Positions 48,241-58,403 of a stretch of 64,000 nt of DNA are shown piece after piece (within the stretch, counting starts at the first letter, position 1; the number at the start of each line of letters is the position of its first letter). The translations under genes were made by a program, and so were the position numbers. The notes beneath the pieces were generated by a model that searched no databases, was not told the DNA's origin, and worked only from the letters and a program-made list of their open reading frames with translations. This DNA is from Quillaja saponaria (taxonomy: Eukaryota > Streptophyta > Magnoliopsida > Fabales > Quillajaceae): positions 17,110,350 through 17,174,349 of the forward strand of contig CM055608.1 of NCBI GenBank assembly GCA_029379385.1, written 5' to 3'.

Positions 48241-48885
48241 TTATAAATTTGAATTGCAAGATTGTAAAATAAATGACAAGAAACGTGTAGAAAATAATAT
48301 TTGTATTAATATGTATCAGTAATAGGATACAATCTATGTTTTGATTATTCTTTACAATAAAAGAATAAATATCCTCTGATTTGATCTCTGAGTTTGTTAG
48401 TGATCCAAGGGCTTCAAAAGCTTGGTCTTAAAATTGTGGACTATTTGGTTTGTTTGAAGCTGTGGATTCTTCACAAGTGTAGAGTTTGATCATGAAGGTT
48501 GAATTCTTGGACAAGCTTGATCTCGGTCTATGTGTAGTTAATGATGAATTTGGTTTGAATCTCTAGGTTTTGTGCTTGTTTAGAGATCTCTGAGAATTTC
48601 TTGTTGGATGCTTGAAGTCTTAATCTTCAATTATTGAGGAAACTTTGGTTGTTGAAAGCTTAAACTTTTGTAGGGTGGACTTGAGTTTTGTAGAGCTTAG
48701 TGCTTTCTTTACTTAGTCTTCTTCTCCAAAATAAATATAGGAGCTTTTTATTTATAAGTTTTCGAGAGAGTTAGATGCCATGTGGCAAGACTTCATTGGC
48801 TGCAATTTTGTATTGATTTACTTCAATATTTCTTGAATATTAATATCATAAGTGACACATGGCATAATTTCATTGGCAACTACAT
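48241..48885 (-). repeat. 5' LTR of the gag-only element, lacking its outer end
   Basis: Matches 43708-44422 but similarity stops at 'cattggcaactac' near 48885, so about 50-60 bases of U3 are missing. TATAAATAAAAAG lies near 48760 on the minus strand. Confidence 0.75.
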
Positions 48886-49118
48886 TTGGTAATTAACATG
48901 ATTAGGGCAAAGTTAAACTTAAGCACGCCAGGAACTTATCTAAACACTGTTAACAAATATGGTGTTGGTTCAACAAAAGAAGACTCGTTTATTAGACCTA
49001 ACTACTAATCCAACATGACTAATAACTTGTAAAAGTAAGAATTTTGTCAATTTTCGTAAGATTTAAGTCAATTTTGTAATATCCATTGCAATTCTACAAA
49101 TAGACATAATAATTTGTA

Positions 49119-49470
49119 AGTTTAATTTCACTTTTAGTTCCTATAGTTTAATTTGAATTTAATTTAATTCCTAAAATTTTAATTGCTGCAATTGATTCTC
49201 TTACAGGTTTAATTTGATGCAATTAGGTCCCTGTCGTCTAAATTAACACCAATATAAGTGATGTGGCTAATAGAAGATAAGTGGATAATTAGATGACATT
49301 CTTAACAAATAAAAAAGATCCACTTGGCTTAATATATAAATTAAATTAAGGAAAAAAACCAATTTTTTTAATGAAGAAGAAAGAAAAATAATATTTAAAA
49401 TTTTAAAAATATAAATACGAAAAAGAAACACTCCCTTATCTCTTCTCTTCCTCAACACCACCCTATTCCT
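49119..49470 (+). repeat. Left TIR of the MULE
   Basis: Pairs with the reverse complement of 53320-53685, roughly 80% alike by eye over most of its length. Confidence 0.8.
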
Positions 49471-49489
49471 CTATCACCATCTTCTTCGA

Positions 49490-49918
49490 TTGAACTTAAA
49501 TTACATCTTTCTTCAGTGCATGAAAATGAATGCAAATGATTTGTATGGCTTTATCATCAAGATTTGCCACGTGTCTTTTTCTCAAGAGGACCTATTACGT
49601 CGCAGCCCTTTTGTCAAAGAGTCCATAAACTTACACGAAGATAACAAGCCATCATGTTCTGGAAAAATCTCTGTTGCCTCCACTAAAATTATAATGATGT
49701 TGCTACCTGAAACTTAGGACGAACGAAATGATAGTAGTTCCTCTTAAGACATCTTCCACACCCCACCCGAGGAGCTTGCATTTTCAACTTCCGATGATCA
49801 GCCAAGATCGATGGAGTTTGAGCATTATATTGTCAATCGGACGGTTTTTGATGATGAGACCAAGGATGCTGAGTATTAGGCTGACTGTATTGAGGTTGGA
49901 GCTAGTGTAGATTTGGGT
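49490..49918 (+). pseudogene. Coding-like segment inside the MULE, possibly captured host sequence
   Basis: One reading frame runs from an ATG at 49490 to the edge of the insertion with only three stops (49715-49717, near 49748 and 49877). The composition is protein-like and more GC-rich than its surroundings: 'CHVSFSQEDLLRRSPF', 'HTPPEELAFSTSDDQPRSME' and 'FEHYIVNRTVFDDETKDAEY', acidic and Ser/Thr-rich. It is not a MURA transposase. MULEs often carry gene fragments (Pack-MULEs), so capture is a fair guess, but I do not recognise the source. Confidence 0.4.
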
Positions 49919-50351
49919 AGGGATTCCTTTTTTAATTTTTTTATTTTAATTATTTTTCTTTATAATGTCGATTTATGATTTTATTTTTTATTTTATTTTT
50001 TTAGCATATCCTAGTATGGCTTTTGGGTGTGTTATAGTTTTTTGTTAGGATAACTCCGCCAGAGGTTACTCTGCCTGTCCCAAGCCCGGATAAAGGAGGA
50101 AGGTTGCGATAGGTTGACGGCCAGCTTAAAACTAGTCAAACCCTATGACGATGAATCCTACCGAATATTCGTTTGGGCGTAACCTTCTTAGCAACGCACT
50201 GCATTGGATCCCGGGTGTAGTGAGAAATGAGCAAGGGTTAGGTCATCACATCCTTAGTGGAGCGCCACATCGGTGCCCAGGTGTGGTGCAAAATGAGCAA
50301 AGGTTCTCATATCGAGGGCTGGTGTAGGTAAAGAAGCTAGTCCAGGATAAG

Positions 50352-51101
50352 ATTCGCATAGCTACTTGGAACATAAGGACTCTTACTGGTAAATTGAGAG
50401 AGTTTGTAGATACTATGAGTAGAAGGAGGATTAATATTGCTTGTTTGCAAGAAACTAAGTGGGTAGGAGAAAAGGCTAGAGAGATAGAGAGAACATGATT
50501 CAAGATGTGTTATACCGGTAAGAGTAGAAATAAGAATGGAGTGGCAATTATTATAGATGGAAATTTAAAGGACGAGGTTGTTGAAATCAAGAGGAAAAGT
50601 GATAGAATAATTTTAGCGAAATTGATGATAGACAAGGAGGCATTTAATATCATTAGCGCCTATGCTCCCCAAATAGGATTGGAAGAATCTACTAAGAAGG
50701 CTTTTTGGGATGATTTAGAGGAGATAGTTCAAGGAGTACCATTAGGTGAGAAATTGTTTATTGGTGCTGATTTGAACGGTCATGTAGGAAGTACTAATGA
50801 GGGTTTTGAGCGCGTACATGGAGGATATGGTTATGGCATTAGGAATGAGGGTGGAGAGTCTATTTTAGATTTTGCAATTGCGTATGACTTAATTTTAGCT
50901 AACATGTTTTTTAAGAAACGAGAGTCACACTTAATCACCTTTAGTAGCGGGCCGAATAAGAGCCAAATAGATTTTGTTCTAACTAGAAAGGTTGATAGAG
51001 CAGTTTGTAAGGATTGTAAAGTTTTACCTGGCGAGTGTTTAGTGTCTCAGCACAAACTTATGGTTGTGAATGTTAGCGTTAAGTGGCGAAAGCAAGCATA
51101 G
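50352..51101 (+). pseudogene. RTE LINE apurinic-type endonuclease domain
   Basis: The frame from 50352 reads 'IRIATWNIRTLTGKLREF' and 'NIACLQETKW', giving the catalytic Asn and Glu of the exonuclease III-like fold. A TGA at 50496-50498 interrupts it. The next 198 codons carry 'NIISAYAPQIGL', 'LFIGADLNGHVG', 'LDFAIAYDLILANMFF', 'SQIDFVLTRK' and 'SQHKLMVVNV', so the later Asp and His residues are also present. It stops at TAG 51099-51101 beside a frameshift. The domain makes the target nick that primes reverse transcription. Confidence 0.9.
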
Positions 51102-53040
51102 AAGTAACAAGTGTATTAAGACTAGATGGTGGAATTTGATTGGAGGGAAGATGGCTCTTTTTAAAGATAAAATGTTACAGGGTGATCCTTGGAGGGTGGA
51201 GGGTGAGCCTAACATGATTTGGGATGAGATGGCGAGTCGTATCAGGAATACGGCTAGAAAGGTGTTATGAGAAAGTAGAGGATATGGACCTCCAGCTAAG
51301 GAGACATGGTGGTGGAATGAAGAAGTTCAACAAGCTATTAAAGTTAAAAAAGTGTTATAAAAGATTACACAAGTGTAGAAATGAAGATAATTATAGATGT
51401 TTTAGACAAGCTAGAAAAGTTGCTAAGAAAGCGGTTAGGGAAGCCAGAGGCAAGGCTTGCGAAGGACTTTACCAAAAGTTAGAGACAAAGGATGGAGAGA
51501 AAGATATTTATAGGATTACCAAGCAAAGGGAAAGACGAACTAAAGACCTAATTCGTATTAAGTGTATTAAGGATGAGGCTGATAGGGTTTTAGTTAAGGA
51601 AGACGAGATTAATGAGAGATGGCGAACTTATTTCGATACTTTATTTAACGAAGAGTCAATGGGTGATTTTGGAGACCTTGATGACATCTGTGATGATACG
51701 AACCGTCGATTTGTTCGTCGGATTAGAGCTCAGGAGGTTAAAGAAGTTATGCATAAGATGAAGAATGGTAAGGCATTGGGCCCAGATGATATTCCAATAG
51801 AAGTTTGGAGATACCTAGGAGATATTGGAGTAACTTGGCTTATAAATCTTTCTTACAAGATTTTAGTAACCAAGAAAATGCCAGATGAGTGGAGGAAGAG
51901 TACGTTGATCCCTATTTATAAGAATAAAGGAGATATTCAAAGCTGTTCGAATTATCGAGGTATAAAACTTATGCTAATACAATGAAACTGTGGGAGAGAG
52001 TGATTGAGGGTAGGCTTAGGAATGAGACTTTAGTTTCTGAGAATTAATTTGGCTTTATGCGAGGAAGATCTACAATGGAGGCTATTTTTTTACTTAGGAT
52101 ATTAATGGAGAAATATAGAGAAAAGAAAAAGGATCTTCATATGGTCTTTATTGATTTAGAAAAAGTGTATGATAAAGTGCCGAGACAAGTCTTGTGGTGG
52201 GTACTCAAGAAGAAAAAGGTCCCAACTAAATATGTAGAAGTTATTAAAGATATGTATGAGAGAGTAATGACTAGGGTGAGGACCGTAGATGGTATGACTG
52301 GAGAGTTCCCGATCACGATAGGTGTTCACTAAGGTTCATCCTTAAGTCCTTACCTATTTGCTTTAGTCATGGATGAACTTACATATAATATTTAAGATAG
52401 GGCTCCATGGTGCATGTTGTTTGCCGATAATATCATTTTGGTAGACGAAACTAGGGAATGTTTAAATTCTAAACTAGGAATGTGGAGGAACGCGTTAGAA
52501 TTTAAAGGCCTTAGATTGAGTCGGACAAAAACTAAATATATGGAGTGCAATTTCAATGAAACTAGAGGAGACCCAAATGATATAATTTTAGACGGTCAGA
52601 CAATCCCTACAAAGGATGTGTTTAAGTATTTAGGGTCATTTATACAAAAAGATGGTGCAATTGAGTATAATGTAAACCATAGGATTAAAACAAGGTGGGT
52701 GAAGTGACGGAGTGCTTCGGGAGTTTTATGTGATCCTAAAATCCCGAATAGATTGAAAGGAAAATTTTATAAGTCAGCAGTGAGACCAGCTATGCTGTAT
52801 GATACCGAATGTTGTGCAGTTAAGAAGCAACATTCGCATAAGATGGGAGTAGCCGAAATGAGAATGTTGAGATGGATGACAGGACATACAAGAAAGGATA
52901 GAATAAGGAATGAGGAGATTCGTAAGAAGGTGGAAGTAGCACCTATTAAGGAGAAAATGAGGAAGAATCGTCTACGTTGGTTTGGACACATCCAACGTCG
53001 GCCAATGGACGCAGTAGTTAAGCAAGGTGACTTGGTCTAG
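51070..53040 (+). pseudogene. RTE LINE linker, reverse transcriptase and C-terminal domain
   Basis: 51070-51270 and 51224-51985 encode the linker ('RWWNLIGGKMALFKDK', 'KAVREARGKACEGLYQKL') and the RT fingers ('PDEWRKSTLIPIYKNKGD', 'NYRGIKLM'). 52057-52332 has 'GRSTMEAIFLLRILMEKY' and the motif A 'FIDLEKVYDKVPR' with its Asp. 52414-52707 opens 'MLFADNIILVDE': the second Asp of the FADD catalytic box is Asn (AAT at 52429-52431). 52753-53040 is the C-terminal region 'LRWMTGHTRKDRIRNEEIRK'. Frameshifts lie near 51090, 51345 and 51975; stops include 52330-52332 (after 'ITIGVH') and TGA near 52706. Confidence 0.88.
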
Positions 53041-53319
53041 GTGCCAGGTGTTAGACGGGGAAAGGGGAGACCGAAACTTACATGGGGGGCAGTCATCGAG
53101 AAAGATATGGCTGTGCTAGAAATTAATGAAAATGTTGTCTTGGATCGATGCGAATGGAGAAAAATGATTCATATAGCCAACCCCAACTAGTTTGGGATTT
53201 TAAGGCTTAGTGGAGTTGAGTTGAATATAGTTTTTTGTTAGGATAATATGGTGAAAGCTAATGGTGGTTATGAAGGAATGAGGTTAGTAATGGTGGTTAT
53301 GGAGAAATGGGATAGTGAT

Positions 53320-53685
53320 GAGGAAGAGACAAAGAAGAGATAAGGGAATGTTTCTTTTTTGTTTTTATATTTTTAAAATTTTAAATATTATTTTCTTTTT
53401 CTTTTTCTTTTTCTTTTTCTTTTTCTTTTTCTTTTTCATTATAAAATTAGTTTTTTAATTAATTTATATATTAAGCCACATGGATCATTTTTATCAGTCA
53501 AGAATGTCATGTAATTGTTCACCTCATCTCTTTTTGTCATGTCACTCATGTTGGTGTTAATTTAGATAACAAGGACCTAATTGCATCAAATTAAACCTGT
53601 AAGGGATCCAACTGCAACAATTAAAGATCGAGAGACTAAATTGAATTCCAAATTAAGCTACAGAAACTAAAAGTGTAATTAAGCC
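53320..53685 (-). repeat. Right TIR of the MULE
   Basis: Inverted partner of 49119-49470. It carries a (CTTTTT)n expansion at 53394-53437 that the left arm lacks. Confidence 0.8.
53394..53437 (+). repeat. (CTTTTT)n microsatellite
   Basis: About seven perfect hexamer units within the right MULE TIR. Confidence 0.9.
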
Positions 53686-53694
53686 TTATTTGTA

Positions 53695-54950
53695 TAAATT
53701 GCATTGCAAAACCTTTAAAAAAATTAAAAAAATAAATTTATTTATATTCATATTTCAACTAAACTATTTAAATGAATTGTGGGAGGGGCATAAACCCCAA
53801 ACGAGATTAGGCTCACACCCAAAGAGTGTGGGAATACTCATGAAAAACCCAGAAAAAAAAAGTATGTAGGTTGCATTGTATTCAAATCAACTCAAAAACA
53901 ATTTAACTTATCAAATTTAATTGTGTAATTTTCAAATTCATGGGTCAACTTATAACACAACACAAAAATTCAATGTCATAACTGTATTGACATTTTTTTT
54001 TTTTGGATTTTTCTAACAGGTGTCCTAAGGGCACTTGTTAAGCTACAATAAATATAGTTATTAGTAATTGAAACTTTCTATAAGTAGTAATTTATGTAAT
54101 AAATAATACTGAATTTATGATCAACTACTATAATAAATATTATAAACTTTCTATTTATAGAAACTTAACAAATGCCCTTAGCACATCCGTTAAATAAATT
54201 CTTTTTTTTTTTTATCAACACATTTATGCACAACCCTAATTCTCTAATATTGTGTTGTTTTCTATTCGAGTTATTGAGTAGTGTCAAAAATTGTCACTCA
54301 TAAGTCATGACCCAAGTTTCTGCTAGTATGCTGCTTGAGATGTGTTACATAAATAATTGGAAAACAAAGACCCAAAATAACCACCTTTATTAATATCAAA
54401 GATTTACTGAAACAATGACTCTTACGGAAAATAAAATTGGCCAAATCGTGGAGACAGAAAGTTCCGTTATCATTCTGAATTGTGATGAATTTAAAAATTA
54501 AACACAAAATACAGTTGTGTAAACTCTGAGCAATCAATTTGATGTAAACAGTCATTTAAATGTTATTGGCCCAAAATAAATGCTGTAATAAAGGTCAGCC
54601 GAATCCATAATTACTCTTCTTCCAGGAATTACCGAGAAGTTGTTTATGTTAAAGCTACAAACTCGGAATGCCCTGCATCATACATAATTATGAAAATTGC
54701 TGGAATTGGGTGACCTTGGACTTCAAATTTGCTTTAAGATTTTGTTCAATCATAGTGATTACCTCCCAGAACTGCCAAGTGGTGTAAACAGATTTACCGA
54801 TATATAACTAGTGGTTAGTCAAGAACATCACAAAGTCGATACTACAAAGACGATACTATAAATGAGAAAAAGAAAAAGAAGAAAGTAATATACATTTTCC
54901 ACTAAACTCCATCCAACAAAAGCCATTTCCAAGCAGACTAAAAAGCTTCC
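53695..54950. other. Intergenic stretch 3' of the CP33-type gene
   Basis: AT-rich sequence with a MITE-like palindrome at 54014-54193. The last few hundred bases before 54951 are probably the 3' UTR and terminator of the CP33-type gene. A minus-strand frame at 54298-54555 is not supported. Confidence 0.45.
54014..54193. mobile_element. MITE-like palindromic element
   Basis: Outer arms of about 45 bases are inverted: TAACAGGTGTCCTAAGGGCA at the left and, reading inward from the right, TTAACGGATGTGCTAAGGGC; both continue with 'cttgttaag' or 'atttgttaag'. The interior is also partly self-complementary ('actttctata' and 'tatagaaa'). About 180 bases. The family is not fixed because the target duplication (TA or TAA) is ambiguous. 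Confidence 0.6.
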
Positions 54951-56898
54951 TCATATGTTGATGCTAGAAAGCAATTCAGCACTGTCAAGATTGTTCTCCG
55001 TATTACCCTCAAATGATGGAGGAGATGCACGAGGAGCCCTTTCTGTAGCCAAATTTAGTCGTAAAGGCCTTCCTTGAACCTCCTGAAAAGTTTTGATTTT
55101 TTACAGAATTAGTAAGCTGGATTCATATTTGAGGTACAAATAATAAGTTTTACTTACCACACCATTCATGGCATTTAAAGCAGACTCTGCATCCTCAGCA
55201 GTTTCAAAAGAGACAAACCCAAAGCCTCGCGATCTTCCAGAGTCTCTCTCATAGACAACCTTGGCACTCAAAACTCCCGGCTGGTCTGCAAAAGCATCTC
55301 TAAGACCCTGAGAAGAGAGGCCCCAACCAAGGTTTCCTGCGTAGATTTTGTAAGGGCTGTCTATAAAGCCCCTGTAGTTGTTGTGTACTTTTGGCCCCAT
55401 AACTAACCTTTCACCCCCCTTTGGCACTTCGGGGAAGTTCACCTTAACAGTTCGACCTCCAACTTGCTGTTGACCATCAGAGTCATTAACATTAATATAA
55501 AACTTTATCTGAACTAGTAAGGTATGTTTAAATATTCCAGAGACAAGAATAACAATTTAATTAGGTTTGATTACAAAAGTAACTAAATCTTCTGCTACAC
55601 AGGAACACTATAATATGTCTAACAATAACCTTGTTAACTACCATCCCTTTGAACTTTTTTTTTTTATCATGCCAAAAATCTAATTACAAGGAAACTTAGA
55701 AACTATAGTTTTTTCCTTCTTTCTAACAATTACACCCTACAGTTGGCATAAGGTTTTTTCCGCTTGTTGACGCTGCAACCTCAGTATATGGATTTCACCA
55801 TGTAGCCTCTCAATGATAGTAAAAAGACAACTATCCAAAACGTGTAATAGCAATTGTCTCTAATTATTGAGTTTTATTCGATAAGTAATTAGCTTTGACT
55901 ATTGATTATGGAGTCCGATCGTGTAAATCATCACTATAATCCTCCCCATTCACCATCTAAATATAGATGATATAATGGCTTCATACTTCTCTTTGCAGCA
56001 TTGCTGGGTTTTATCATCAATGACAATGTACAGGAAAGTGCCATTCCTACATTATAACCTAAAACTTTCTCTAGACTTTGCTTAGACTCTAAAGCATAAC
56101 CACATCACAGGAAAATGACAGTTTGTTCATCTTGTAGACACAACTTGTCATGAAGAAAATGAGGTGACCTTGTTTCTATTACACACAAGCCATCTTGCTT
56201 TAATTATATAGGCATTCAGCCATTCACAATACAAAGTATTGTCAAAAGTATAAATGGGTTAATTTTCTGTATGTGAGTATATCTATTTGGGCACTTACAG
56301 AGCCATTAAACATCAGAATTGCTTCCTTAGCTTCCTCAACGCTCCCCATTGTAACAAACGCAAATCCTCTGCTTCTATCAGTGACCCGATCATATACAAT
56401 CTATAAGATATGCAAAAAGAAACAAGAAGTTAAAAACACAATAAACCACTGTCTAATGAAGGAAAGGGAAAGCAAATTCCGAACCTCAACAGAAATCACA
56501 CAGCCAGCCTCTTCAAAAACCTCAACCAACTGAGAAGAAGTCATAGAATAAGGCAAATTTCCCACATACAACCTCCCAGCTTCATTGGAATCTGATGAAT
56601 TTTGTCCTTCCTCTTGTTTCTCAAAGGATTCCGTTTCTGGGTCTTCTTGTTGGATGCTTGTGCTATCTTTTTTGACTTCGACGCCATCAAAGGCTGCTGA
56701 CGCCAGGCGAAGATGGGAAAGAGATAGAGGATGAAGGGATTTGTGTAAATGGGATTTGAGATTGAGGTTGAGGGGTTTTGGAGGTGTGGCTCTATGTGGG
56801 AAATTGGTGGGGATTGAAATGGAAGAGTGAGTGAAGGAGAGGTTATATATTCTATTGCAGATTGAAGACGAAGCAGTAGCAGAAGATGTGGCAGCCAT
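54951..56898 (-). CDS. CP33: Chloroplast ribonucleoprotein, CP33 type (two RRMs)
   Basis: Four exons, all with GT-AG borders and phase-0 junctions: 56898-56485, 56400-56299, 55466-55158 and 55082-54951 (stop TGA at 54953-54951), giving 318 codons against about 330 for the Arabidopsis protein. Residues 1-70 are Ser/Thr-rich with few acids, a plastid transit peptide; 75-105 are acidic. RRM1 has RNP2 LYVGNL at 110-115 and RNP1 RGFAFVTM at 149-156; RRM2 has IYAGNL at 213-218 and RGFGFVSF at 252-259. The linker 'GGRTVKVNFPEVPKGGER' and the C-terminal 'LRLNLATERAP' match CP33 rather than CP29/CP31. Such proteins bind chloroplast mRNAs and act in their stability, splicing and editing; CP33 itself has been linked to chloroplast mRNA association (family knowledge). 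The gene looks intact, in contrast to its surroundings. The 832-base intron between exons 2 and 3 separates the end of RRM1. Confidence 0.93.
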
Positions 56899-58139
56899 TA
56901 GCAGACAAGGCTGGCACCGCGTAAAGAAGAATGGTGAAGAACTTGCGGTTCCGAGAGTTCAGATATCTTAGCAAGGCGCTTCCAGCTGAAGGGAAGAGAA
57001 GGCAATGGGGACCATGGGGCTTCAAAATTACAATATGAGAGAGAAGGATAAGGGCTCTCTTTTTTTCTTTTCTTTTCTCTTTTCTTTTTTCTTTTTCTTT
57101 TCCCCCTCAGTTAACCTAAAAAAAAAAAATCAAGTAAGAATTACAATTAAATTTTGTCATGTTTTTTTTTTCTTCAAGGTTTTGGTATTATCTAACAGCA
57201 AGTATTCCTCTAAGATTTACATAAGAATAGTAACATATTCATTGGTTCAATTTTATTTTTTCTTTATGATTTCGAAGTATCTTTGATTATTTATAAGTTT
57301 ATCATAAACAAGCAGAATTATTTTATTTATATTTAACATGAGAATCAAAAAATATAATTTGATTGGAAAATTTTGAATTCTAAAAAAATTAAATTAAATA
57401 GAAAAATTCTTAGAGCACTAAACTAAAATTTAAGATAATTCTAAGGGATAAAAAAAAGTAATTAAGCCTTTATTGTTTCAAATACAAGATTATTAATATT
57501 GTTTTATCATTTGGGAACCAATTTGTATTCAGCTGAAAATATTTAAACTATGATGGCATGCAACTGTGCAAAACACAATTTTTAACCCAAAAGTAAGAAC
57601 TAAATCCATGACCATATTTCGAAGTTCAAAGTTTTCGTTTTCATTTTCATTCATCATTATTATAAATAAGACAGAACCTCCCAGATTGAAAGTTCAAAAA
57701 TACATTTCCCTCCCAAAACCATTATCATCATTGAAGTGTTTCCAAAGGCATTGGTCAGACAATTCAGTGCGAAGGAGTGGCGTTAGCCCTCTTGTTAGAA
57801 GGAATAAATAAATAAATAAATATACAAGAATCATTTTTTTAAAAGCAAAATCGGTGATGGATTAAAAAAATTTATTGAATCTCAAGTTATTGGTTCAACT
57901 GAGATCAAACCGAATGATGCAATAAATATATTTAATTATATATTTTAAATATTATACATATTATATGATTTTTTTATTAATTATAAATACTAAATAAACA
58001 AGAAAATAATAAATAATAATTTAATATTTATTAAATAATGAAAAAATCACATCACAAATAATCAAATATAATTATTAATAATTAAATGACAATTGATAAA
58101 TTTATTATGTATCACAACATTTAAGTTTTAACTTATATA
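56899..58139. other. Upstream region of the CP33-type gene, then AT-rich DNA
   Basis: The first 100 or so bases upstream of the ATG are noticeably more GC-rich and contain a pyrimidine patch on the minus strand (CCTTCTCTTCCCT, 56990-57002), common in plant core promoters. No TATA box was placed. Beyond 57060 there is a T/C-rich run and then AT-rich sequence with no gene. Confidence 0.45.
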
Positions 58140-58397
58140 TCAAAATAATAAAAACAACATCAATATAAATAATACAATCACACATCCCACAATTAATGTG
58201 AGACACTATTTTTTGGGTATTACAATCTCTCCCACTTAAATCCATGATGTCCTCGTAGGCATATATATGCCTAGCCCACCACGCCATTGTTACTGTCTTC
58301 TGAAACCCTCATCTCTCCCTGCCAGACCGAGGATAGCATCGAGAACACATAGCCCACGTGACCCACACACCACGAAGGAGTAAATGCTCCAATACCA
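58140..58397 (-). other. Gypsy leader with tRNA-iMet primer-binding site
   Basis: On the minus strand, six bases after the LTR end, TGGTATTGGAGC (58397-58386) matches the initiator-Met primer-binding site TGGTATCAGAGC at 10 of 12 positions. The leader that follows contains 'atagtgtctcacattaa' and 'tgtgattgtattatttata', a segment also seen on the plus strand at 60925-60975. The leader is cut off near 58140 before any gag. Confidence 0.6.
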
Positions 58398-58403
58398 CTA
58401 AAT

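Larger units (their letters stand above)
43708..48885 (-). mobile_element. Gag-only Ty3/gypsy-type retrotransposon
   Basis: Two related LTRs in direct orientation (43708-44422 and 48241-48885) bound about 3.8 kb. On the minus strand a primer-binding-like site and gag follow the 5' LTR; after gag there are about 2.4 kb in which I can read no pol. A purine-rich AGGGGACATT precedes the 3' LTR start TGTAGAAAGG at 44422. This is the layout of a non-autonomous (LARD-like) element or of one that lost pol. Confidence 0.75.
50054..53225 (+). mobile_element. Full-length RTE-type LINE retrotransposon, inactive
   Basis: The element is flanked by an identical 21-base target duplication (50033-50053 and 53226-53246, beginning tatag and ending ggataa). 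It starts 'ctccgccagaggttactctg', has a leader of about 300 bases, one long coding region (endonuclease then RT) and a short 3' end with the 'aaccccaactagtttggga' segment typical of plant RTE elements, closing with a 'gttgagttga' tail. The coding region has three frameshifts and several stops. It sits inside the MULE. Confidence 0.92.
49119..53685. mobile_element. MULE (Mutator-like) DNA transposon with long TIRs, host of a LINE insertion
   Basis: Inverted repeats of about 350 bases: 49119-49470 and 53320-53685. The right end read inward starts GGCTTAATTACACTTTTAG and the left end AGTTTAATTTCACTTTTAG; both continue with 'caggtttaatttgatgcaat' and 'ctaaattaacacca'. The flanks are taatttgta (49110-49118) and ttatttgta (53686-53694), a 9-bp target duplication with one mismatch, which fits Mutator-like elements. 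Without the LINE the element would be about 1.4 kb, with an internal 550 bases that carry no transposase. Confidence 0.85.

Noticed and set aside
51224..51985. A stand-alone host gene for a basic, Lys/Arg-rich protein
   Set aside because: It is the linker and RT fingers of the RTE LINE, in the right order between the endonuclease and the catalytic RT motifs.
57005..57286. 93-codon plus-strand frame rich in Phe and Ser
   Set aside because: Driven by a T/C-rich tract; opens in the CP33 upstream region with no supporting context.
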